Assembly (NCBI GenBank): GCA_048594975.1
Contig: JBMDXQ010000119.1
Coordinates: 1 to 64,000, forward strand
Source: JBMDXB01 sp048594975
GTDB lineage: Bacteria; Acidobacteriota; Vicinamibacteria; Vicinamibacterales; 2-12-FULL-66-21
Length of the DNA: 64,000 nucleotides
Reading direction: 5' to 3'
A model generated the notes under the pieces. It did not search any database and was not told the DNA's origin. It saw nothing but the letters and a program-made list of their open reading frames with translations. Positions within the stretch are counted from its first letter, which is position 1, and every line of letters starts with the position of its first letter. The position numbers and the translations under genes are program-made. Positions 8,287 through 16,005 of the stretch are shown here, piece after piece.

Positions 8287-8653
8287 TCACCTGCGTGCTG
8301 GACTCCTCCCATGTTCCGCGAAGGCCTGCGCGATTGTCACCGCAAGTGACTCCGCATCCGCGAAGGAGATGTTCGACGTCACCGCCACGACGATCCCGCC
8401 TTCGGGAAACGTCACGAGAGACGCGACCATCCCGCCCATCGACGTCCCGTCGTGGCCGACCCACCGCGTTTGTTCACCTGCCAGCGCAACAGTCTCGAGG
8501 TCCCAGCCAAGACCATAACCCGTCTCCTCCCCCGAGGTCAGTCGCTTTGACGTCTGGAGTAATTGGACCGTGGCGGATTGCAGGAGCTTGCCGCCGTCGA
8601 TCGCCATACCGAAGCGCACCAGATCAGATGTGGTGGTCACGAATGCGCTGGAT
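8287..8653 (-). pseudogene. C-terminal fragment of serine hydrolase (class C beta-lactamase family)
   Basis: The frame begins abruptly at a conserved internal point (SSAFVTTTSDLVRF) and continues through YGLGWDLE, the KTG-like box WVGHDGTSMGG and the closing strand EGGIVVAVTSNIS. This is the last third of a beta-lactamase-fold esterase or peptidase; the SxxK and YxN catalytic boxes are lost. Homology stops near 8653, about 30 bases before a palindromic site, so the 5' part was probably removed by recombination. A GTG at 8640 could still start a short peptide, unlikely to be useful. Confidence 0.7.
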
Positions 8654-8683
8654 CCTTATGCGATCTGAGTCTCCTAGCTTTGA

Positions 8684-8707
8684 TTTACGTCGGCGTAAAC
8701 TTTACAT
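8684..8707. promoter_or_regulatory. clustered palindromic half-sites at a truncation junction
   Basis: The sequence TTTACG-TCGG-CGTAAA is a perfect inverted repeat with a four-base centre. Its right arm also begins a second palindrome, GTAAACTTTAC (8695-8705). The cluster lies at the point where the neighbouring serine-hydrolase relic loses homology. It looks like a recombinase or transposon-end site, though a regulator operator is also possible. Confidence 0.4.
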
Positions 8708-8760
8708 AGCGGAGTGTTGGTGGCCACGAGTTCGGGGTGTCAAGCGGCTGTCACGGTCGG

Positions 8761-9864
8761 TCAGCGTGCGCGCTCCGCGAGCACAACTCGTTTTCCCATG
8801 AACGCCGATTCTCGTGCGGCGTCGAGGATTTCCGTCGCGATGAGATTGTTCTCGAGCGACGACAGGGCGTGTGGTTTCCGCGCGCCGCGCACGACCGCGA
8901 TCAGATGCGAGATGGAATCGCTCTCGTCTGGCGGGCGAGGCTCGGGCGTCACGGCGCGCTCCGGCTCGTTCGGCAGCGCGACACGCAAGCGGTTCCCGCC
9001 AGTGGCGATGGCGAATCCGCGCTCGCCATACACTTCGAAATCCTTGCGGTTGAACGGCCAGTTCCACGAGGCCTGGATGATGCCCTGCGCCTCCGGATAT
9101 TCGAGAAGAATGGTCGCCTCGTCGTCGACGTGCGCGTACACGGCGGGTTGGAGGCGTTGCGTAATCGCCGTGACCGCGACCGGTGGCTGGTTGTCCATCA
9201 TCCACGTCATCAGGTTGGCACCGTAGCAGCCGAAATCGAACAGTGCTCCAGCGCCGTTCTTCACCGGGTCGGACAACCACTCGAGAAACTCGGGCTGGAC
9301 GTTGATTGCTTTGGGTCCGTTGTGGCCGTCGAGCGCCACCATCTTCCGGATGTCGCCAGCGGCGCGGCGCTGCTTGATGAGCATCCACATCGCGCCGTGA
9401 CTCGGATACCACGTGGTCTCGTAGTTGACGAGCACGTGGATGTTGTCCCTCTCGGCCGCCCGGCGGATCCGCTGCGCATCGGTGTTGCTCACCGCCAGCG
9501 GCTTCTCCATCATGACGTGCACATGGTGGGTGGACGCCACGTCGACGATGCCCGGGTGATCGGACGTGTTGCTGAAGGAGGCAATCGCTTCGGGCTTCGC
9601 GCGTTCGATCATCGAGGTGAGATCGGTGTACAGCGAGGTCTCCGGCAGCGCGTGGGTCTCGGCATACTTCCGCAGCAGCGCCGCGTCGGGCTCGAAGATG
9701 CCCACGAGCTCGACGTCCGGACGGTTCAGCGCAGCCCGCAGAAAGCCGCTCACGTGCCCGTGCACGAGCCCCGCGATGGCAAGCCTGAGGGGGCGAGGCT
9801 GCTGCGCGCGCGGCGGAGCGAGAACCGTTAGCAACATCGCCAACGCGCAGACAATGGCTTTCAT
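8761..9864 (-). CDS. exported Gfo/Idh/MocA-family oxidoreductase
   Basis: A 367-residue NAD(P)-dependent oxidoreductase of the Gfo/Idh/MocA family. It begins with a Sec signal peptide (MKAIVCALAMLLTVLAPPRAQQ), followed by a Rossmann strand LRLAIAGLVHGH in which the usual GxGxxG is altered to GLVHGH. The family motif MMEKPLAV (EKP) is intact near residue 112, and the C-terminal dimer region contains the usual GALFDFGCYGAN. Export of such enzymes is known for members that keep tightly bound cofactor. ATG at 9864 is chosen because it opens the signal peptide. It stands alone between two serine-hydrolase relics. Confidence 0.85.
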   Translation of the reverse strand: MKAIVCALAMLLTVLAPPRAQQPRPLRLAIAGLVHGHVSGFLRAALNRPDVELVGIFEPDAALLRKYAETHALPETSLYTDLTSMIERAKPEAIASFSNTSDHPGIVDVASTHHVHVMMEKPLAVSNTDAQRIRRAAERDNIHVLVNYETTWYPSHGAMWMLIKQRRAAGDIRKMVALDGHNGPKAINVQPEFLEWLSDPVKNGAGALFDFGCYGANLMTWMMDNQPPVAVTAITQRLQPAVYAHVDDEATILLEYPEAQGIIQASWNWPFNRKDFEVYGERGFAIATGGNRLRVALPNEPERAVTPEPRPPDESDSISHLIAVVRGARKPHALSSLENNLIATEILDAARESAFMGKRVVLAERAR

Positions 9865-9982
9865 GTGCGATTCCTCCGAGCGCCGATGATAGTGCAAACG
9901 CCGCGGTTCGACTTCGATCGCTTCGCATCCAAGGCGCGAAGGACTCGGGCAGTAATCGTTTGACACCCACTCGCGCCCCGTC

Positions 9983-10228
9983 GTGTCACCAAGCACCACT
10001 TCGCTCATGACGTTCCCGGATCTCGGCCTAGTGATTGCCGCCGCAGCCAACGTGTCGTATGCCAGGGGCGTCGCCCCGCTCGGTCTGAAGGTTGCGGAGG
10101 CGTTCACGACCGCCGCGCTGCCGGGGGCCGATCTCGTCGAGCGCGCAGTACCACCGTCCGGCCGGCCGTGCTGGCGGAGGCTTCCACTCGCGGAACTCTC
10201 GGGGCGTTCGGCGCGTAGTAGCTCATGA
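9983..10228 (+). pseudogene. C-terminal fragment of a second serine hydrolase (beta-lactamase family)
   Basis: Around 10001-10110 the frame encodes SLMTFPDLGLVIAAAANVSY and ALKVAEAF-like residues (GLKVAEAF), the last strands of a beta-lactamase-fold serine hydrolase. It is related to but clearly different from the relic at 8287-8653 and faces the opposite way. The N-terminal and catalytic parts are absent. The frame continues past the homologous part into unrelated residues to the stop at 10226-10228. Confidence 0.55.
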
Positions 10229-10244
10229 CAGGCTCCGCTGTTCA

Positions 10245-11564
10245 ATGGCGAGTGCCACCGCCGCGTCGGACGCCGCTTCCAACCGAGCCACCTCCTTCCT
10301 TAATCGACGCACCGCGCTTTGTGACGAGTTCCAGGCGCTCTGGGCGGCCACCGCGGCCGAGATGCCGGCGCTGGGGCCGCGAGCCGGCTTCCTCCGGCAA
10401 CGCCGCAATGCCCGCGCGGCGGCCCGGTTGATTGACGAACTGGCGGCGGACCTCGAACGCTTCCCAGACAGCGAGTCGGCACGGTGCGCATGGCGCGACG
10501 CGATCCGGGAACGGCTCCAGCGCTTCGGCCAGGAGCGCCTGGGCTGGCCCGACGGGTATCGACGGCTGCTGCTCGGCGATGCCTTCTACGAATCGTCCAT
10601 CACGTTCGCGCGTGAGGCTCGCGCGTTCAATCCTGCGTTCACGCTCGAACAGCTCTGCCAGGCATTGCGCAATGTCTGGATCGGGAACAGCTTGCAGATG
10701 CTGCTCGATCGGCCGGTCGAACCGCGCGCAGGACTCCTCGCGTACAGCATGCTCTACCCGGTGACGGATAACTGGCTCGACGATCCATGCGTCGCGAAGC
10801 ATCTGAAGCGCGCGTTCAACGAGCAGTTCGGCAGGCGGCTGGCCGGCCTGCCGGTGCGGGTCACGGACGAACGCGTCGCGGCCGTCGGCCGGCTGGTGGA
10901 GTGCATCGAACGGGAGTTCCCGCGCGGGGAGTTCCCCTTCGTCTATGCGAGCCTGCTCGCCATCCATGACGCCCAGGTGCGCAGCCTCGATCAGCACGGC
11001 GACCACCGCCTCACCGACGCCGAGCTCACGTCGATCAGCTTCCGGAAGGGCGGGAGCTCCGTGGCGGCCGACCTCCATCTCGTGGCGCGTGACGTGAACC
11101 CGGCTGACGAGCGATTCGCGTTCGGCTACGGCGTGTTCCTGCAGCTGCTCGACGACCTGCAGGACGTCGAGGTGGATTGCGCCGCAGGGCACCAGACGCT
11201 CTTCACGCGCGCCGCCCGCCGTGGTCCACTCGACGCGCTCGCGACACGCCTGACGCACTTCATCGACACGGTTCTCTCGGCAGAACGGTTCGCCGCCCCG
11301 GAGTTCGCCGACCGCATCGACCTGATCCGGCGGAACTGCCGCGCACTCCTCGTCGGCAGCGTGGCCGAGCACCCCGCGCGCTTCTCCTCGCGCTTTCGCC
11401 GGCAGCTGGAGCGGCAGTGGCCCGTGTCGTTCCGTTCCCACGTGCGGCTGCGGCGCCGTGCGATGAAGCGCTGGAGCGAGGTCCGCTCCAGGGTCGACGT
11501 CAATGGCAGGATGGCGGACCTGCTCGATCGCCGACACGACCGCATCGTTCCCGTCAACGGCTGA
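10245..11564 (+). CDS. class I isoprenoid-synthase-fold enzyme (uncharacterised)
   Basis: A 439-residue, largely alpha-helical cytosolic protein. Two aspartate-rich motifs in the order expected for class I prenyltransferase/terpene-synthase folds are visible: YPVTDNWLDD near residue 172 and LQLLDDLQDVE near residue 302. These would bind magnesium-diphosphate. The chain is longer than trans-prenyltransferases (about 300) and lacks the full DDxxD-RR pattern, so it may be a terpene-synthase relative or a non-catalytic homologue. ATG at 10245 is used because the upstream extension is low-complexity Arg/Ser-rich. A GC hairpin follows the stop closely. No other terpenoid gene is adjacent. Confidence 0.7.
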   Translation: MASATAASDAASNRATSFLNRRTALCDEFQALWAATAAEMPALGPRAGFLRQRRNARAAARLIDELAADLERFPDSESARCAWRDAIRERLQRFGQERLGWPDGYRRLLLGDAFYESSITFAREARAFNPAFTLEQLCQALRNVWIGNSLQMLLDRPVEPRAGLLAYSMLYPVTDNWLDDPCVAKHLKRAFNEQFGRRLAGLPVRVTDERVAAVGRLVECIEREFPRGEFPFVYASLLAIHDAQVRSLDQHGDHRLTDAELTSISFRKGGSSVAADLHLVARDVNPADERFAFGYGVFLQLLDDLQDVEVDCAAGHQTLFTRAARRGPLDALATRLTHFIDTVLSAERFAAPEFADRIDLIRRNCRALLVGSVAEHPARFSSRFRRQLERQWPVSFRSHVRLRRRAMKRWSEVRSRVDVNGRMADLLDRRHDRIVPVNG

Positions 11565-11580
11565 CCCAGGTCCGCGACGT

Positions 11581-11599
11581 GGCGTTGCATTGCAGCGCC
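11581..11599 (+). terminator. GC hairpin after the isoprenoid-fold gene
   Basis: GGCGTTGC-ATT-GCAGCGCC forms an eight-pair stem with one wobble pair and a three-base loop, 17 bases after the stop codon. No T-run follows, so it is a hairpin-only terminator candidate. The remaining bases to 11928 show no gene or clear motif. Confidence 0.45.
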
Positions 11600-11928
11600 G
11601 ATCGGTTGCAGGCCCGTCCACCTGCTTCTCGAAGATCCGAAGCAGCTTCCCGCGCTCCGTCTTCCTCGCCGACGACCCTCTCATTCGTCATTCGGCCCAT
11701 GGACTGACGGCCTGGCATCGCTCCGGCTCAGACGCCGTGGCATCGCGCTTGCGACGGGGTGCGCCGTAAACACGATTCAGCTGATTTGCATGACCATTCT
11801 GCAATTCCTCTGACGATCTCGTCGGATCGAGCGGTCCACCGTTTCGGAACTGACGCAAGCCGACAGGGCATTTCGTCGGCTCGATGCGGGCGATTTCCAT
11901 TCGGAGACGCCGCATCAGGAGTCTCGCA

Positions 11929-12921
11929 ATGCGTCCACGAATGATCGGATCTCTGGCGGTCATGGTCGCGGCACTGGCTCTGGCCTGCAGTCGCGACTCG
12001 AGCGATTCTCCCGTCTCGCCGTCTCCGGCCGGGACGCTGAGCGTGGAGAACATCGCGGCCTCAGCATCGACCGCCGACACGTCGGGTGTGCGCACCTCAG
12101 GCCCTGCGCCGTCGTCCGGCGCCGGACCCCGCATTACGGTGTCAGGGAATCGCACGGTGATCAACGGAGGCACGTTGTCGGTCGCCATTGCTGGCGACTC
12201 GCCGTTCACCACCGTTTACATGTTCGTCGGCGCCAAGACGCTCGGCGTCATCGGAGAGTTCGCGGGCCAAATCGACGGTCATTACGCCATCCGCCTGCCG
12301 GCGGCCCAGACGGAGGCCGCCGTGCTGCTGACGTTTCAACAGGAGATCCCGCTCAACGAGTTCGATCTCCGGTTTGCCGTTGCCGACGCGTCGGGCGCGG
12401 TTGGACCGTACGCCACGCTCACGACCAGCTTGATACGAGTCGGCACGGGCGACGTCCAGGTTGCGCTCTCGTGGGATTACGACAGCGACGTCGACCTGCA
12501 CGTGGTCGCGCCGGGTGGCGAGGAAATCTTCTATGCACACCCGCAGTCGGCGACCGGCGGCACGCTCGACCTGGACTCGAACGCCGGGTGTGCGATCGAC
12601 GGGGTGAGGAACGAGAACATCACGTGGCCCACCGGGCGAGCACCGAGAGGGCAGTACACCGTTCGGGTCGACTACTGGAGCAGCTGCGGCGTCGGCAGCA
12701 CGAAATACACGGTTCGCGTGAACAACGGCGGCAGCGTGCAGGTCATCGAGGGCACCTTCACCGGAGGTGGAGATCAGGGCGGTGCGTCGAGCGGCCGCAC
12801 GGTAGCGACTTTCGAACGGCTCTCCGGACCGACCGCAGCGACCGCGACCGAGACGTCGAGTCAGGTATCACCTTCGCGATTCTTCAAGAAGCTCGTCACA
12901 TCGCCAATGCACGGCAGATAG
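11929..12921 (+). CDS. lipoprotein with YfaP/DUF2135-type beta-sandwich domain
   Basis: A 330-residue envelope lipoprotein. The signal peptide ends in the lipobox LALAC, giving a lipidated Cys near residue 20, followed by a Ser/Pro/Ala-rich linker. A middle beta-rich region spans about residues 60-170. Residues 175-270 match the DUF2135/YfaP pattern: VALSWDYDSDVDLHVVAPGG, a DLDSNAGC loop and a closing YTVRVDYWSSCG strand. The DSDVDLHV aspartates could bind calcium. ATG at 11929 is preferred because it opens the signal peptide. The next gene starts 13 bases after the stop, so they form a two-gene unit. Function is unknown. Confidence 0.75.
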   Translation: MRPRMIGSLAVMVAALALACSRDSSDSPVSPSPAGTLSVENIAASASTADTSGVRTSGPAPSSGAGPRITVSGNRTVINGGTLSVAIAGDSPFTTVYMFVGAKTLGVIGEFAGQIDGHYAIRLPAAQTEAAVLLTFQQEIPLNEFDLRFAVADASGAVGPYATLTTSLIRVGTGDVQVALSWDYDSDVDLHVVAPGGEEIFYAHPQSATGGTLDLDSNAGCAIDGVRNENITWPTGRAPRGQYTVRVDYWSSCGVGSTKYTVRVNNGGSVQVIEGTFTGGGDQGGASSGRTVATFERLSGPTAATATETSSQVSPSRFFKKLVTSPMHGR

Positions 12922-12934
12922 GGAGGTGGCGCAA

Positions 12935-13807
12935 ATGGTGGGATTCACGCGTACGTGCGCGGTCGCCCTGCTGACCGGTGTGTGGCTCGCGACGCCCGCG
13001 ACAGCCCAGACCCGTACTTCCGCAGTGGTCGCAGGACCGACGGCGGTGCTCGATGCACCCAGGGGTGACGGTTTCGTCCTCGGCCAGCTGCCGATCGGAA
13101 CGATGGTGGAGGTGGTCGACACATGGGGGGACTGGTGCCTCGTCATTCCCGCCGCGGGTGCCACGCCGCCGTCCTGGCAGCGTGGCTGGGTCCCCGCTCA
13201 GGCCCTCTTGCGGCCGAATGGCGACGGGTTGACCGGCAAGAAGACTGGCCGGTTCATGGTAAGGGGATTCGGTCGCGCCGGCGGAACGCTGTTCACGGCC
13301 CGCGACAGCTTCGACACCATTCTGGACCGGCCGATGAACACCGTGTACGGCGGTGGTGCTCAGATCGTGCTCCCGGTGGGAACGTTCGTTGAGGTCAGTG
13401 TCGACCGGTTCAGTCACGACGGCACGCTCGCGCTCGGATCCGGCGATCAGGTCTTTCGTCTCACGACGCCGACCCGGCTGACGCTGACGCCGGTACTGGT
13501 CACGGTGGGACATCGGGTCCAGAACTCCCGCAGACTCGCGAGCTATGGCGGAGGGGGCGTCGGTTGGTACACCTTTGAAGAAGATTCCCCTTTCACGTCA
13601 GGCACCGAGACCGTCAGCGAACGCAGCCTCGGGTACCACCTCCGCGGCGGCGTCGAGCTGAACGTGGTGCCGTGGTTATGGGTGGCGGGAGAGGCGCAGT
13701 GGGCGATGGTGCCCGACGCTCTCGGCAACACCGGCGTGTCGGCAATCTTCCAGGAAAAGGACCTCGGTGGGACGACGGTATCCTTCAAACTGCTTGTCGG
13801 CTATTAG
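12935..13807 (+). CDS. exported protein with SH3-like domain and outer-membrane beta-barrel
   Basis: A 290-residue secreted protein. It has a Sec signal peptide ending ATPATAQ, then a bacterial SH3-like segment (about 30-90: AVLDAPRGDGFVLGQLPIGT, followed by WGDWCLV). The remainder is an antiparallel beta-strand series ending in VSFKLLVGY, typical of small outer-membrane barrels. GGGAGG-type sequence at 12920-12926 lies nine bases before the ATG at 12935, so that start is preferred to GTG at 12926. It follows the DUF2135 lipoprotein closely. A role in envelope or cell-wall contact is possible but not shown. Confidence 0.72.
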   Translation: MVGFTRTCAVALLTGVWLATPATAQTRTSAVVAGPTAVLDAPRGDGFVLGQLPIGTMVEVVDTWGDWCLVIPAAGATPPSWQRGWVPAQALLRPNGDGLTGKKTGRFMVRGFGRAGGTLFTARDSFDTILDRPMNTVYGGGAQIVLPVGTFVEVSVDRFSHDGTLALGSGDQVFRLTTPTRLTLTPVLVTVGHRVQNSRRLASYGGGGVGWYTFEEDSPFTSGTETVSERSLGYHLRGGVELNVVPWLWVAGEAQWAMVPDALGNTGVSAIFQEKDLGGTTVSFKLLVGY

Positions 13808-13820
13808 AGCGCAGCGAAAC

Positions 13821-13848
13821 GGGCTGGCCCGTCCAGCGTGGCCAGCCC
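13821..13848 (+). terminator. strong GC hairpin after the barrel gene
   Basis: GGGCTGGCC and GGCCAGCCC pair perfectly over nine bases with a ten-base loop, 13 bases after the stop. No T-run follows. Since the next gene is convergent, the hairpin may stop transcription from both sides. Confidence 0.5.
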
Positions 13849-14010
13849 CAGGATCAACAACGTCTGGTGCTTGCGAGCGCCGCTGAGGGGGCCCTGTAGT
13901 CCGGTCGTGCGTTCTCGCCCTGCCAGCAGACTGGTCGTCGCTGATGCTGCCCATCCTCTCGGTGGCAGCGCGGAAGCAGCCCCGAACAACGAACCGGCCA
14001 GTGTCAACGT

Positions 14011-15069
14011 CTAACGAGCGGGTGAGGGCCTTATAAAGCTCTGAATCTCGGCGAGCACATCCGCCTCGCGCGTCATGTGGATGTAGTGGCCGGCTCCCGG
14101 ATACCAGATGACGCGCGCGTCGGGCACGTGCCGTTTCAACTTGTCGGTGAACCGTCCGAACACGATGCGGCTCCGCGCGATGAACTTGTCGATGAGCTGG
14201 CGTTCCTCGTCGTCCTTTGGCTGGTATCCCGTTGCCTGCAACAGTTCTTCGGTCGTCATGGCGCCGTTCATCAGCGCCAGCACCGGCACGCGGATGTTCG
14301 AATAATCCCGCCTGAACACCTGCGCCTGCCCGATTGCGCGGCTCACCCACGCTGGCGTCTTGAACTCGCCGACCGCGTCGCCCACCGCGTCGAAACCATT
14401 GCGAAGCTCCGACTCCGGAAAGGCGAACCCCATGGTGCACGCCCGCGTACGGCGATACGCGGCGAACGAACTGCGATCGACCGGCGGGCAATCAGGTTTC
14501 GGATTGAGCCCCGGCGGCAGCCGCCGCTGCAGCTCCGCCCACTCCTTGTCGGCGGGCGGATCGTCCTCGAGATCGCCAAGCGCGTCGAGATACACGAGGC
14601 CGCTCAGGCGATCCGAATGTTGCCGGCCGACCGTCGTCATCTCGCCGCCCGCCATCGAATGCCCGATCAGCACCGGGGCCGAGATCCGCACGCGCGTGAT
14701 CACCTGGAAGACATCGTCGGCGAGGCGCTGATCGTCGTAGCCGGATGCCGGTCGCGTCGATGCGCCGTATCCGCGCCGGGTGATGCCGTAGACGCGGCAG
14801 CAGTCCTGCAACTTGAGCGCGAACTCGTCGAACGAATGTGCCGTATTCCCCGATCCGGCGAGCAGCACCACCGGCCTTCCGGAACCGCCCCAGTCGAGGA
14901 CCTCGAGCGCGACATCCCGCTCGACGGTCACGAAATGTACCTCGTGTGGAGAGGGGTCGCGCCATACCGTCACGCGCTGTTGACGCGCCGCAACGGTCGC
15001 GACCGACGGTGCGGTGGCGACGAAGACGCCGAGAAGGACGACTCGGTGTGATGCACGCATCTGCGTCAT
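14011..15069 (-). CDS. exported alpha/beta hydrolase
   Basis: A 352-residue alpha/beta-hydrolase with an N-terminal signal peptide (MRASHRVVLLGVFVATAPSV region). The nucleophile elbow is LIGHSMAGGE with Ser in GHSMAG, and the catalytic His is likely in WYPGAGHYIHM near the C terminus. The oxyanion segment reads VVLLAGSGNTAHSFDEF in place of HG. ATG at 15069 is listed; 15060 is an equally plausible start. Substrate is unknown. A related N-terminal hydrolase fragment lies just upstream on the other strand. Confidence 0.8.
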   Translation of the reverse strand: MTQMRASHRVVLLGVFVATAPSVATVAARQQRVTVWRDPSPHEVHFVTVERDVALEVLDWGGSGRPVVLLAGSGNTAHSFDEFALKLQDCCRVYGITRRGYGASTRPASGYDDQRLADDVFQVITRVRISAPVLIGHSMAGGEMTTVGRQHSDRLSGLVYLDALGDLEDDPPADKEWAELQRRLPPGLNPKPDCPPVDRSSFAAYRRTRACTMGFAFPESELRNGFDAVGDAVGEFKTPAWVSRAIGQAQVFRRDYSNIRVPVLALMNGAMTTEELLQATGYQPKDDEERQLIDKFIARSRIVFGRFTDKLKRHVPDARVIWYPGAGHYIHMTREADVLAEIQSFIRPSPAR

Positions 15070-15251
15070 CCGCGATCTGATGCCCGGGTGCGTACGGCCT
15101 TGCTGCCGCCGGCAGATATACCCGTCCCACCCATCATCGCCGCGGCTTGGTGTGCCCATTGAGCGCGGTGAGTGCCTGACCGCTCATCTGCTGAGCCGAC
15201 TTCGCTGATCGGATCAACCGAACCCGGTACACTGATCGTCTAAATGCTCGC

Positions 15252-15450
15252 ATGAAAGACCTCATCTGGGCAGTGGGATTCGGGCTCGCGCTTTGGCAGC
15301 CGGTAGCCTCCGTCACGTTGCCGAATCAAGCCGAAAGGGCAGGCGGGCCGTTCAGCGTCGGTGACCATCGCCTGTTCCTGTCGTGCGGCGGGCCGACGGG
15401 CAAAGGCCCGACCATCGTCCTGGAGGCGGGCGGTGGCGGAACGTCTGACG
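15252..15450 (+). pseudogene. N-terminal fragment of an alpha/beta hydrolase
   Basis: A signal peptide (MKDLIWAVGFGLALWQPVAS) leads into HRLFLSCGG and PTIVLEAGGGGTSDEWS, the first strands and oxyanion loop of a secreted alpha/beta hydrolase. Homology breaks off near 15450, where the sequence changes frame and becomes the tail of an ABC permease. The nucleophile serine is lost, so this is a dead fragment. Confidence 0.6.
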
Positions 15451-15960
15451 AATGGTCCCGCCGCGATGGCCTCGCTCGTGCGCGATGCCCTTCGAACGGT
15501 GGACGCGGATGTCCCGCTGCTCCAGCCGGAAGCGCTCTCCACACGGATCGCGCAGACCATCGCCGACCGTAAGCTGGCACTGGTGCTGCTGGCGGGGTTT
15601 GCCGGGCTCGCGCTGCTGCTCGCCAGCCTCGGCGTGTACAGCGTGATGGTGCACCTCGTGGCGTTCCGGACGAGCGAGATCGGGATTCGGATGGCACTCG
15701 GCGCATCGCCGCGCGCGGTCATGCGAATGGTCCTCGGGCATGGCCGACGGCTCACCTTCCTGGGCATCGCGCTCGGCATCGCGGGTGCGTTCTTCGTCTC
15801 GAGGCTGATGCAGCAGGCGCTGTTCGAAGTGGATCCGGCGGATCCGCTCATCTACCTCGCGGTGTCGGCCATGCTGCTGCTGGTGGCCGAGTTCGCATCA
15901 TGGCTTCCGGCTCACCGGGCGACCAGGATCGATCCCGTGATCGCCCTGCGCACGGAGTGA
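15451..15960 (+). pseudogene. C-terminal fragment of an ADOP/MacB-type ABC permease
   Basis: About 170 residues equal to the last FtsX-like domain of a MacB/ADOP permease: ALRTVDADVPLLQPE, then three membrane helices, the coupling segment EIGIRMALGASPRAVMRMVL and the signature ending RIDPVIALRTE. The full-length relative at 50493-53090 ends similarly. The first two thirds are missing and the fragment is fused out of frame to a hydrolase start, marking a recombination or deletion point near 15450. Confidence 0.75.
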
Positions 15961-16005
15961 GTGACCGTCCGCGACGACCTGCCGGCGTCGTGGCGCTGGT
16001 GTGAC

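Noticed and set aside
11688..12212. Minus-strand 174-residue frame over the lipoprotein start
   Set aside because: Antisense to a gene with a clear lipobox and domain; composition typical of a shadow.
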